Positions 36,195 through 44,878 of a stretch of DNA of 64,000 nt are shown in pieces (position 1 is the stretch's first letter; each line of letters starts with the position of its first letter). The position numbers and the translations under genes are program-made. The stretch comes from Clostridia bacterium (GTDB lineage Bacteria; Bacillota; Clostridia; Christensenellales; CAG-314): NCBI GenBank assembly GCA_028703495.1, contig JAQVMT010000001.1, positions 124,001 through 188,000 of the forward strand. The letters are read 5' to 3'. The notes under the pieces were generated by a model. The model did not search any database. It saw only the letters and a program-made list of their open reading frames with translations, and was not told the DNA's origin.

Positions 36195-37073
36195 ATGCGG
36201 ACGGTTCAATTATACAAGTCGAAAATGAACGGGTTTTGCAACGGCGTAAAGAGGGCGGTGGATATGACTGCTGATGCCGCCGCGCGTTACGGACGAGTTT
36301 TCTGCCTGGGCGAGCTTGTGCATAACAAGAGGGTTACCGATTATCTAAAGGGGATAGGCGTGGAATTTGTGGATACTGTCCAAGCTGCAGCTGGCGGTGT
36401 CTTAGTTATTCGTGCGCACGGCGCGGCTAAGCGAGTATACGACGAATGCGAGCAAAAAGGAATTACAGTGGTGGATGCCACCTGCCCGTCCATAACCCGA
36501 ATGCACGCCATAGTAGAGAGAAAATATAAGGACGGTTACCGCATAGTCATTGTCGGAGAAAGCCGCCACCCGGAAGTCATCGGGATAAACGGATGGTGCG
36601 ACGATAAAGCGATAATTTGGAACGGAGAGGACAAATTGGACTTAATAGAGTGCGAAAAAGTCTTTTTACTCTACCAAACCACGCTCACTTACGAAAAATC
36701 CCTTGCCGCAGCTAAAAATATTGTAAAAGAATATGCTAAAACGCTTGAAGTTTTTGACTCAATTTGTTATACTACCAAGAGTAGGCAAGAATGCGTGAAA
36801 ACTATTGTTAATAGTTGCGGTCACGTAATTATTGTCGGAGACGGTAGCAGTACCAATACCCGACGCCTGTATGATATTGCCGTTGAGAGCGGATGTTCCG
36901 CAGAATTGATTGAGGACGCTCGTATGTTGAGCGATGCCTTTTTGAGGTTTGACAACGTTGCGTTACTTTCGGGGGCTTCCACGCCCGTGGAGGTGTGCGA
37001 TGAGGTCGAGGCGGAAATGGTTCGAATTGCCCGAGATAGGCGAGTGAGTATACGCGTTGTATGTAAGGCATAA
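36195..37073 (+). CDS. ispH: IspH, HMBPP reductase
   Basis: 4Fe-4S enzyme of the last MEP-pathway step, making IPP and DMAPP. The 292-aa protein has the three cluster cysteines in NGFCNGVKRAV, DATCPSITRMH and CYTTKSRQE, and the active-site His/Glu in GELVHN, RAHGA and ESRHPEVIG. GGAGG precedes ATG 36195. In many Clostridia IspH is fused to ribosomal protein S1; here they are separate genes 98 bp apart. Confidence 0.96.
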   Translation: MRTVQLYKSKMNGFCNGVKRAVDMTADAAARYGRVFCLGELVHNKRVTDYLKGIGVEFVDTVQAAAGGVLVIRAHGAAKRVYDECEQKGITVVDATCPSITRMHAIVERKYKDGYRIVIVGESRHPEVIGINGWCDDKAIIWNGEDKLDLIECEKVFLLYQTTLTYEKSLAAAKNIVKEYAKTLEVFDSICYTTKSRQECVKTIVNSCGHVIIVGDGSSTNTRRLYDIAVESGCSAELIEDARMLSDAFLRFDNVALLSGASTPVEVCDEVEAEMVRIARDRRVSIRVVCKA

Positions 37074-37171
37074 TCTCACAAACAAACGGAGCAAGGCTAC
37101 GAGTTGCGTAATAAATCTAATCGCATCGAGTACGTGTTGCCGTAAATAAAAAACAAGAGGAACAAGAAACA

Positions 37172-38533
37172 GTGACTACAGAACTTAAGAATGAAGCTAT
37201 GGAAAACAATGAATCGGTTTTAAATACCGAGGATGTTAACGAGTCGGTACCCGAGGCTACCGAAGAATCGGTTGATACTACCGAAAAAGCGGTTGACGAA
37301 GTAACCGAGGAAAAGGACGAAAGCGACGGTAGCATTTTTGCCGAGGCAGTTGAAAAAATGCCGAAGAAATACATACCGTTAAGGGTAGGTCAAAAGATCA
37401 AAGGAACGGTTACGCATATTGCCGAAGATGGTGTGAGTGTTTCTATCGGTTCGAAGCGCGACGGCTTTATTCCTAACGCGGATTTATCGCTTGATCCTGA
37501 TTATCAGTCGGTTAAGGACGCGATGAAGATCGGGGATACCATCGACGTTATGACACTTTCCACCGAGAAACAGGTTTTGTTGAGCGCGAAGAAGATTGCC
37601 GAGATTAGGCTTGCGGACGCACAAGTGGACGAAATCAAAGAAGGCGCGGAGTTTTCCGTGCAGGTTCAGCGTGCTGTAAAGGGCGGTTTGATTTCCAAGT
37701 TGGGCAGCTTTATCGTGTTTGTTCCCGCTTCGCAAATTAGAAACGGTTTTGTAAAGAACCTTGATCAGTATGTGGACAAAAAGCTTAGGCTGGTTGCATT
37801 AGACGTCGATTTAAGCAAGAAAAAGATCGTCGGCAGTCAGAAAGAGCTGATGAACAGAGAAAAGAAAGCCAAGGAAGATTACTTCTGGAACAACATCGAA
37901 GTCGGCGAAATCGTCGAAGGTCGTGTGCTTAGATTTGCTCCGTTCGGTGCGTTTGTAAACGTAAGAGGCTACGACTGTTTGGCGCATTTGAGCGATTTGA
38001 GTTGGCTCCCGATTAAAGAGCCGAGCGAAGTGCTTGAGTTGCAGAAAACCTACAATTTCCTTGTATTGAAGTTGGATCGCGAAGCTAACAGAGTCAGCAT
38101 CGGCTATAAGCAGCTTCAGAAGCACCCGTGGGAATTGGCTGCGGAGAAATTCCAAGTCGGAACGGTATGCGAGGGTAAGGTCGCGCGTTTGACCACCTAT
38201 GGTGCGTTTATCGAGTTAGACAAGGGAATCGACGGATTACTGCACATTTCCAACGTTTCGTGGGATTGGATCAGCGATTTGGGTAAGATCCTTACCGTCG
38301 GTGAAACCATTTCCGTTCAGGTTATGGAATTCGATGCCGAAAATAAGAGAATCACGCTTTCCAGAAAAGCCACTATCGAACAACCTGTCATTGCACAGGA
38401 GGTCGAGGGCGAGCAGGCTGAAGCTACCGCAGAAAACGAGCATAAGGTTGCTACGTCCGATGACGGAGAGGCTAAGATGGTTGCTTCAAGCAGTGATGAA
38501 CCCGATGTCGAAGTGGCAGAAGAATCCAAGTAA
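37172..38533 (+). CDS. S1-domain RNA-binding protein, RpsA-like
   Basis: A 453-aa protein with four S1 domains after an acidic N-terminal tail of about 65 residues. The domains begin near VGQKIKGTVTHIAEDGVSVS, KEGAEFSVQVQRAVKGG, VGEIVEGRVLRFAPFGAFVN and VGTVCEGKVARLTTYGAFIE. The acidic C-terminal tail is poorly conserved. The start is a GTG with AGAGGAAC upstream. Four-domain S1 homologs take the place of full RpsA in Firmicutes and help bind mRNA. Confidence 0.93.
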   Translation: MTTELKNEAMENNESVLNTEDVNESVPEATEESVDTTEKAVDEVTEEKDESDGSIFAEAVEKMPKKYIPLRVGQKIKGTVTHIAEDGVSVSIGSKRDGFIPNADLSLDPDYQSVKDAMKIGDTIDVMTLSTEKQVLLSAKKIAEIRLADAQVDEIKEGAEFSVQVQRAVKGGLISKLGSFIVFVPASQIRNGFVKNLDQYVDKKLRLVALDVDLSKKKIVGSQKELMNREKKAKEDYFWNNIEVGEIVEGRVLRFAPFGAFVNVRGYDCLAHLSDLSWLPIKEPSEVLELQKTYNFLVLKLDREANRVSIGYKQLQKHPWELAAEKFQVGTVCEGKVARLTTYGAFIELDKGIDGLLHISNVSWDWISDLGKILTVGETISVQVMEFDAENKRITLSRKATIEQPVIAQEVEGEQAEATAENEHKVATSDDGEAKMVASSSDEPDVEVAEESK

Positions 38534-38688
38534 TTAAACTAAAAACTTTGTACAAGTTTTTTTCGATAAGTTTGCCTTTGCTTTAGACTAGTGCGAGGAA
38601 TAATCGGAATTGGATGGATGCTTTTCGGGTTAAATTATCAAGACGGAGTTATGTTAATTTGGTTTGATATAATATAATATATAGAGCA

Positions 38689-38722
38689 ACGGCTGTCGCG
38701 TTTTTGCGGCAGCCGTTTTGCT
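38689..38722. terminator. Terminator between convergent S1 and HD-domain genes
   Basis: AACGGCTGTCGC (38689-38700) pairs with GCGGCAGCCGTT (38707-38718) around GTTTTT, followed by TTGCTT. A weaker AACTT/AAGTT-TTTTTT hairpin lies at about 38540-38565. Confidence 0.8.
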
Positions 38723-38768
38723 TGGTGTGCTCGCCCAAGCAATATAGAGAATGGTGGCGTGTTAATAA

Positions 38769-39431
38769 TTACATTAAAACGCTGTCATTGATTATGAGCT
38801 TGAATTTGGTTTGAAGGAACTCGGCAGCCGATTGGCACATATACATTCTGCCGAGAAATATTTTGAAATACTCGATGACCGAGCATATTTCGGTGTCGAT
38901 TGTAAGCTTTAGGGTGATGTTTTCCTTGTTGTATTCAATCATTGAATCGGTGACGGCATAGTTTACTCGATCGTGTATATCCTCACTTACCGAGCGGGTA
39001 TTGCGTACGCGGAGGCGGTTAACGTCAGACTTATCGGCGAGAATCAATGCACTGCTGACTCGACTCACGGCTTTGCCGGTGTTTTCATCATGATTGCCGA
39101 TAGCAGTGGAGATAACGCCGATTTCAGCAGGCGGCATACCTAAATCGCGCAGGATATTAACTGCGATAATTGCGCCCGTGTGGGCGTGGTCGGTGCGATT
39201 TATCATATTTCCGATGTCGTGCATATAACCGGCGATTTTTGCAAGCTCGACCTCGCGCTTGGAACCGGAATAGTACTCGATAATTCGTCCCGCCAAAAGC
39301 GCGGACTTCATGGCGTGCACATATCCGTGTTCGGTGTAACCGAGGTTGCCTAAAACCTCGTTGCCTACCTTGATGTATTCGTTAATTTCTTCGTTTTCGT
39401 ATATATCCTTGAATGATACTTCTTTATTCAT
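38769..39431 (-). CDS. HD-domain phosphohydrolase
   Basis: A 220-aa protein with an HD metal site: HGYVHAMKSALLAG supplies the first His, GYMHDIGN the His-Asp pair, then TDHAHTGAI and GNHDENTGK. These resemble small HD hydrolases acting on nucleotides or cyclic dinucleotides; the substrate cannot be told. On the minus strand AGAGGA lies before ATG 39431, so the longer frame from 39485 is not used. It lies downstream of the CNNM/CBS genes on the same strand. Confidence 0.85.
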   Translation of the reverse strand: MNKEVSFKDIYENEEINEYIKVGNEVLGNLGYTEHGYVHAMKSALLAGRIIEYYSGSKREVELAKIAGYMHDIGNMINRTDHAHTGAIIAVNILRDLGMPPAEIGVISTAIGNHDENTGKAVSRVSSALILADKSDVNRLRVRNTRSVSEDIHDRVNYAVTDSMIEYNKENITLKLTIDTEICSVIEYFKIFLGRMYMCQSAAEFLQTKFKLIINDSVLM

Positions 39432-39440
39432 TGTAATCCT

Positions 39441-39623
39441 CTTAAACTCCGACATTCGTTTTATTAGCCGGAATTTTATGGTCAAGCCATCAAAAACGTG
39501 TTGTCCACGCGCCTTGTATTTTTTTGAAATACAGCTTCTTTGTTTCTCCTCAACTCCGATATTCGTTTTATTAGTCGGAATTTTATGGTCAAGCCATCAA
39601 AAACGTGTTGTCTACGCGCCTTG
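39441..39623. repeat. Two near-identical 74-bp units upstream of the HD-domain gene
   Basis: Units at 39441-39514 and 39548-39623 share AACTCCGA(C/T)ATTCGTTTTA, GGAATTTTATGGTCAAGCCA and TCAAAAACGTGTTGT(C/T)(C/T)ACG, period 107 bp. They lie between the CNNM stop and the HD-gene start, so in the minus-strand transcript. Confidence 0.9.
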
Positions 39624-39674
39624 CTTCTGTTTAAAAGATAGTTTTTTTCTCGTTTTATACAAAGAAGCAATGCT

Positions 39675-40982
39675 TTATTTTTCTTCCTCCACTAAGTTGT
39701 GTATTTCGACCTTGACCTCGAGAACCCTATGGGTATTGACCTTTGTAACGAGCACGGTGATATTCTTATAATCGAACCTATCGCCGGCAAGAGGAAACTT
39801 TTCTAAAACCTCGGTACACCAACCGCCCACGGTAGTATACTCGCTATCGAAGTCATCGTCATTGATTCCGACCTTTTCAAAGAATTCGTTGATGTTGGTA
39901 TCTCCGTCAACAACCAGCGAGCCGTCTTTTCCTTCGGTTATTTCTTCTTCTATCACGTCGGTTTCGTCCCAAATGTCGCCGATAATTTGTTCAACGATGT
40001 CCTCCATCGTAAGTATGCCCATTGTTCCGCCGAATTCATCCTTGACGACTGCCATATAGGACTTTTCTCTCTTAAAATCGGTTAAAATATCCGAAATATA
40101 CTTGGTTTTATGCACGTAAATCGGTTGGGTGAGCATACCGCGCAGCTTGTCTTCGGTAACCTTTTCGCCCTTTGCAACGCTACGCAAGAGCAGCTTGGTA
40201 TTCAAAATACCGATAATGTTGTCGATGCTTTCCTCATAAACGGGAATTCGGGAGTAGGTGTAGATATTGTCATCCTCCCAAAGCTCGGAAATATCCTCCT
40301 CGATGTCGAAGGCAATTACGTCAACCCTTGGAATGGTGATTTCATAAGCCTGAACCTCGCAAAACTCGATCGCAGACTTAATTAATTCGCCCTGCTTTTC
40401 GTCCAGAACTCCGTCCTCCTCGATGGATTCGACCATGGTAATCAATTCCTCGTCGGTAGTGTGTTCGACGTTCTTAGGTGTCCAAATAACGCTCAATTTG
40501 GATACCATTTTATCGACAATCCAAACCAGAGGCTGAAATACAGTCATAAAGAACGCGAAAAACGTGCTGTAATTCATTGAAAGTCTGTACGAGTGTTGTG
40601 ATGCAAGGGTTTTGGGCAGAATTTCACCGAAGGTCAAAATCAGCAGCGTCATTATGATCGTAGCGTAGGTGGGGCCGTTATCTTCGCCCCATATGCTCAG
40701 GGCGATAATCGTAAATAAGCTCGACGAAGCGATATTCGACAGATTGTTTACAATCAAAATAGTGGATAGAGAGCGTGAGTAATTATCGGCGATTTTGAGA
40801 GCGCGTGTTGCGCGCTTGCTTCCGTTTTCGCTTTCACGTTTCAAACGCACCTTATTGACAGAGCCGAATGCAATCTCCGAAGAACTGAATACGGCAGAGA
40901 ATATCAAACAAAGCAATATGCCTATCGGCAGAGCGATTATTTCAAGTGTCGACAGCGGTGCTGTAAGCAGTAAACTAAGCAT
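39675..40982 (-). CDS. CNNM/CBS-domain transporter, HlyC/CorC type
   Basis: A 435-aa integral membrane protein: an N-terminal CNNM (DUF21) domain of three to four helices (LPIGILLCLIFSAVFSSSEI ... FGEILPKTLA), two CBS domains (ITIPRVDVIAFD and YSRIPVYEESIDNIIGILN) and a C-terminal CorC_HlyC domain (VDGDTNINEFFEKVGINDDD). The family is linked to magnesium or cobalt efflux; the hemolysin name is historical. GGAGGTG precedes the ATG, which overlaps the end of the upstream paralog by eight bases. Confidence 0.93.
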   Translation of the reverse strand: MLSLLLTAPLSTLEIIALPIGILLCLIFSAVFSSSEIAFGSVNKVRLKRESENGSKRATRALKIADNYSRSLSTILIVNNLSNIASSSLFTIIALSIWGEDNGPTYATIIMTLLILTFGEILPKTLASQHSYRLSMNYSTFFAFFMTVFQPLVWIVDKMVSKLSVIWTPKNVEHTTDEELITMVESIEEDGVLDEKQGELIKSAIEFCEVQAYEITIPRVDVIAFDIEEDISELWEDDNIYTYSRIPVYEESIDNIIGILNTKLLLRSVAKGEKVTEDKLRGMLTQPIYVHKTKYISDILTDFKREKSYMAVVKDEFGGTMGILTMEDIVEQIIGDIWDETDVIEEEITEGKDGSLVVDGDTNINEFFEKVGINDDDFDSEYTTVGGWCTEVLEKFPLAGDRFDYKNITVLVTKVNTHRVLEVKVEIHNLVEEEK

Positions 40983-42054
40983 TGGTTTTCACCTCCGCTT
41001 CGGTATCGACTTCGTTTCCGATTAACTCCTCAAGCACGTCCTCCATTGTCACCAATCCGACGGTATGTTCGTTCAAAACGTCCTTGACGATGGCAATATG
41101 CGTTTTGTTTTTCTTAAAGGCTTCAAATATGGTTTGCAAATTCGCACTTTGCTGCACGACGACGGGCTTTTTAAGCAATTCTCTTAAATTAAAGGTTTTC
41201 CCCTTGTTCTTAGCCAGCTCACGCATATATGAACGCAGATGCAATACGCCGACAATGTTATCGATATTGCCCTCATAAACGGGATATCGGGAGTAAGTTC
41301 CCGATATAAGCAAATCCGTCAGCTCCTTTTGAGTAATGTTAATATTGACCGCGACCATCTTATTTGCGGGTGTAAGTACATCCTTGACGATCGTATCGCC
41401 GAAGTCGATAGCAGCTTGGATAATGTCCGATTCGTCGGGATCGATTACACCCTCGTTTTCCACCGACTCGATTATATCCGATAGGTCGTCCTCGGAAATC
41501 TGATTTTCATCCGTGCCGCTTTGCTTGGTCAGCTTTAAAGCCAGCTTAGCTAAGCACCTGAATATAAAGGTAATCGGAGTCAGAACCACCATTAACGCCC
41601 TTACAGGGAAGGAGTACGCCATAGCAAACGCATCAGCATTGGCTTTCGCAACGTTTTTGGGTATAGTGTCACCGAATACGAAAATTAACAAGGTTACAAT
41701 AACGGTCGAAAGAATCGAACCGATTGCCTCTCCGAAAGCGTTGATTGCAAGCAATGACGCGATGACCGAGGTTGAAATCTGAACAACATTAATCAATACC
41801 GAAATTGTAGATACAAAAGCGTCGAAATGGGATAACACGCTTAAAGCCATCTTTGCTCCGCGGTTGCCCTTGTCTGCAAAAACCTTTAATCTATACTTGT
41901 TGGCAAATGCGTATGTAGTTTCGCAGGACGATAAGAATGCGGCGACAATCAATAATATGAGAATAACTAGATATAAAATACTCGGTGGATTTGTTCCGCT
42001 GTTAAGTAAAAGTGTGTTAGGTAAGTGGCTGACCAGAGGCCCGTCGGGATCCAT
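40975..42054 (-). CDS. CNNM/CBS-domain transporter without CorC domain
   Basis: A 359-aa paralog of the next gene. It has the CNNM membrane domain (ILLIVAAFLSSCETTYAFAN; FGDTIPKNVAKANADAFAM) and two CBS domains (VLTPANKMVAVN; GTYSRYPVYEGNIDNIVGVL; VTMEDVLEELIGNEVDTE) but stops before the CorC_HlyC domain. AGGAG lies rather far (13 bases) from the ATG. It is the first gene after the minus-strand promoter at 42246, and the pair probably forms a heteromeric transporter. Confidence 0.9.
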   Translation of the reverse strand: MDPDGPLVSHLPNTLLLNSGTNPPSILYLVILILLIVAAFLSSCETTYAFANKYRLKVFADKGNRGAKMALSVLSHFDAFVSTISVLINVVQISTSVIASLLAINAFGEAIGSILSTVIVTLLIFVFGDTIPKNVAKANADAFAMAYSFPVRALMVVLTPITFIFRCLAKLALKLTKQSGTDENQISEDDLSDIIESVENEGVIDPDESDIIQAAIDFGDTIVKDVLTPANKMVAVNINITQKELTDLLISGTYSRYPVYEGNIDNIVGVLHLRSYMRELAKNKGKTFNLRELLKKPVVVQQSANLQTIFEAFKKNKTHIAIVKDVLNEHTVGLVTMEDVLEELIGNEVDTEAEVKTNA

Positions 42055-42245
42055 AAATGCAAAAATGCTCCTTTATCAAATGATATACCGAAATCCTTTC
42101 ATTCGAGTCTCGATTGTGCGAGAAGCAGAAATCATCGTTCGATACGGATTATCCTTCGTGGCATAGCTCCGCAAAAGCTTAAACACATAAAAAAATATGT
42201 AATTACGATGCGGCAACCCGTTTCCCGATGAATAATCTAACTCTC

Positions 42246-42274
42246 ATACTATCACAAACAATTGTCGCTGTCAA
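42246..42274 (-). promoter_or_regulatory. Minus-strand promoter for the CNNM/CBS and HD-domain genes
   Basis: On the minus strand TTGACA (42274-42269), 17-bp spacer, TAGTAT (42251-42246). The leader to ATG 42054 is about 185 nt. Confidence 0.75.
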
Positions 42275-42357
42275 GTTAAAAAGGCAGATATAACGAAATT
42301 CCTTCCTTTAGATTAATGATCTTATGGGTGTGTTTCACATTTACTGTGGAACTTTCT

Positions 42358-42387
42358 TTGACAATTACTTTCTTAACAAACTACAAT
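42358..42387 (+). promoter_or_regulatory. Upstream promoter of thrS
   Basis: TTGACA (42358-42363), 18-bp spacer, TACAAT (42382-42387). It lies 65 bp before a second, perfect promoter. Confidence 0.6.
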
Positions 42388-42422
42388 AGTATAAAAACCG
42401 TGAATTAACGGCTGTGTTTTGG

Positions 42423-42451
42423 TTGACAATAAAAAATAGGCGGTGTATAAT
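42423..42451 (+). promoter_or_regulatory. Perfect consensus promoter of thrS
   Basis: TTGACA (42423-42428), 17-bp spacer, TATAAT (42446-42451). The transcript would start near 42458 and carry the T-box leader. Confidence 0.88.
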
Positions 42452-42454
42452 ACC

Positions 42455-42740
42455 GAGTAATCGGTCATCGGCGGGGGTGTTCTCGGCTGTGGCTGTGCTT
42501 GGTTGAGCATTTTGGCTCGAATGCAGGCGAAAAGATTGCAGGAAGACATGCTATGTATTCGGTTGGTTCAGAGAGCGTTCGGTTGGTGAAAGAACGTCCG
42601 TAGGATATGTATGTACCGCTTCGTATTTTGCACGTTGGGAGCGAATCCCGTTGAATTAAGAGGGCGGCTTTTGTGCCGTCAAATAAGGTGGAACCGCGGT
42701 TTATGCCGTCCTTATTGCCGATTGCAGTAAGGACTTTTTT
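42455..42740 (+). promoter_or_regulatory. T-box riboswitch, threonine type
   Basis: Leader of thrS that senses uncharged tRNA-Thr. The conserved T-box AAGGTGGAACCGCGG is at 42685-42699. The terminator stem (GTCCTTATTGC with GCAGTAAGGAC) and six T follow at 42709-42741. Stem I features include CAGAGAGCGTTCGGTTGGTG near 42570. A candidate specifier ACC (Thr) is at 42615-42617 within GTATGTACCGCTTCG. Together with the two promoters it explains most of the 769-bp gap 42055-42823; the stretch 42275-42357 shows nothing. Confidence 0.92.
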
Positions 42741-42823
42741 ATTTACTGCGACGGCGGCACGTACGATGTCGAACGATAAAATATATCATTATGGTTTGGG
42801 CATAATGCTATTTGGAGGAAAAA

Positions 42824-44725
42824 ATGAAAGTATTATTTAACGGAAACGAGATGGAATTTGACGCGCCGATTAAGATAATCGACGTTATGAAAGGCGCGGG
42901 AATCGTTGACAAGAATATTCTCGCGATGAAGGTTAACGGAAAGCCGATGGGACTTACCGACGTCGTAGATTGCGATTGTGAGCTTGTCCCGATCACCTTT
43001 GAGGACGAGGAGGGAAAGAGCATATACAGACACACCTCGGCGCATATTTTGGCGCAGGCGGTGAAGAATTTATATCCGACGACCAAGCTGGCGATCGGAC
43101 CTTCCATAAAGAACGGATTTTACTACGACTTTGAGTTTAAGTCGACGATTACAACCGAAGATTTGGCGAATATCGAAAAAGAGATGCAGAAGATTATCAA
43201 GGCAAACTATTCCATTAAGAGAAAGGAAATAGGCCGAGCCGATGCCGCAACTCTGTTTGCCAATATGGGAGAGGATTACAAGATCGAGCTTTTGGAGGCT
43301 ATCGACGAAAACGAAGCGGTTTCTCTGTTCGAGCAAGGCAATTTCGTGGATTTGTGCCGCGGACCTCACCTTTCGAGTACGGGCAAGGTAAAGGCTATTA
43401 AGCTTACCAGTATTGCGGGTGCCTATTGGCGAGGCGACAGCAAGAAGAAGATGCTCACGAGAATTTACGGAACGAGCTTTGACAAGAAAGCAGATTTGGA
43501 TGAGTGCTTGCTTCGTATGGAGGAAGCCAAAAAAAGGGATCACCGTAAAATCGGCAGGGAGTTGGACTTGTTCGACATTTTGGACGAGGGACCGGGATTT
43601 CCGTTCTTCTACCCCAAAGGAATGATTTTAAGGAACGTTTTGGAGGATTACTGGCGAGAGGTTCACAGAAAGGCAGGCTATGCCGAGATCAAAACGCCTA
43701 TAATACTAAGCGAGGATTTGTGGCACAGAAGCGGACACTGGGAGCACTACAAGGACAATATGTACGTGGTGACCATCGATGACGAGGATTACGCGATAAA
43801 GCCGATGAATTGTCCCGGCGGAATGCTTACGTACAAGCGCAAGCCGCACTCTTACAGAGATCTCCCCGTGAGAATGGGCGAATTGGGATTGGTGCATAGA
43901 CATGAACTTAGCGGTGCGTTGCACGGGCTGACGAGAGTAAGGTGCTTTACTCAAGACGATGCTCATATATTTATGACTCCCGAGCAGACAGAGGACGAGC
44001 TTGTCGGTGTAATGAAGCTTATAGACAACGTTTACAAGGTATTCGGACTCAAATACTCGGTTGAGCTTTCTACGCGCCCCGAAGACAGCATGGGAACCGA
44101 GGAGCAGTGGAATATGGCGACCGATGCACTTCGCGCGGCTCTTGCCAGAGTCAATATGCCCTACGTGGTAAATGAGGGCGACGGTGCGTTCTACGGACCG
44201 AAAATCGACTTTCACATCGAGGACTGCATCGGCAGGACTTGGCAGTGCGGAACCATACAATTGGACTTCCAAATGCCCGAAAGGTTCGATTTGACCTACA
44301 TCGGAAACGACGGCGAGAAGCATAGACCGGTAATGATTCACCGCGTGGTTTACGGTTCAATCGAAAGATTTATCGCTATTCTTACCGAACACTTCGCGGG
44401 TGCATTCCCGATATGGCTAAGCCCCGTTCAGGTAAAGGTTATGAGCATTACCGACAGAAGCTCGGATACGGTTAACGCAATCGTCGCTAAGCTAGAGGAG
44501 AACGGAATCCGCGCAGAAGCCGACACGAGAAACGAAAAAATCGGGCTTAAAATTAGGGAAGCGCAGTTAAACAAGGCTCCATATATGCTCATCGTCGGCG
44601 ATAAGGAAGTGGAAAGTCAATTGGTTTCGGTTCGTGACAGAAAGGATGGCGATCTCGGCTCGATGTCCGTAGATGACTTCATCGCGAGAGTAGACAAGGA
44701 AATCAAGAACAAAGTGATAAAATAA
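42824..44725 (+). CDS. thrS: Threonyl-tRNA synthetase
   Basis: Charges tRNA-Thr. The 633-aa protein has an N-terminal TGS domain, the editing-domain HTSAHILAQAV, the class II catalytic motifs with RVRCFTQDDAHIF and YGPKIDFHIEDCIGRTWQCG, and a C-terminal anticodon-binding domain (SPVQVKVMSITDRSSD). GGAGG seven bases before ATG 42824 sets the start. Expression is controlled by the T-box leader. Confidence 0.98.
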   Translation: MKVLFNGNEMEFDAPIKIIDVMKGAGIVDKNILAMKVNGKPMGLTDVVDCDCELVPITFEDEEGKSIYRHTSAHILAQAVKNLYPTTKLAIGPSIKNGFYYDFEFKSTITTEDLANIEKEMQKIIKANYSIKRKEIGRADAATLFANMGEDYKIELLEAIDENEAVSLFEQGNFVDLCRGPHLSSTGKVKAIKLTSIAGAYWRGDSKKKMLTRIYGTSFDKKADLDECLLRMEEAKKRDHRKIGRELDLFDILDEGPGFPFFYPKGMILRNVLEDYWREVHRKAGYAEIKTPIILSEDLWHRSGHWEHYKDNMYVVTIDDEDYAIKPMNCPGGMLTYKRKPHSYRDLPVRMGELGLVHRHELSGALHGLTRVRCFTQDDAHIFMTPEQTEDELVGVMKLIDNVYKVFGLKYSVELSTRPEDSMGTEEQWNMATDALRAALARVNMPYVVNEGDGAFYGPKIDFHIEDCIGRTWQCGTIQLDFQMPERFDLTYIGNDGEKHRPVMIHRVVYGSIERFIAILTEHFAGAFPIWLSPVQVKVMSITDRSSDTVNAIVAKLEENGIRAEADTRNEKIGLKIREAQLNKAPYMLIVGDKEVESQLVSVRDRKDGDLGSMSVDDFIARVDKEIKNKVIK

Positions 44726-44878
44726 CGAACGGTTGCGCCGCACGGGCATTGTTTGACCGTATCATGTGTGAATTTTCAAACGAGCGCGGTTAGCTTGCAG
44801 AGGTCATCGATAGGCGGCGATACGTTTGATTAGGCTTGCGTATGTTAGTATGTGAAATCGGCTAAAAAGGTGGTATTT

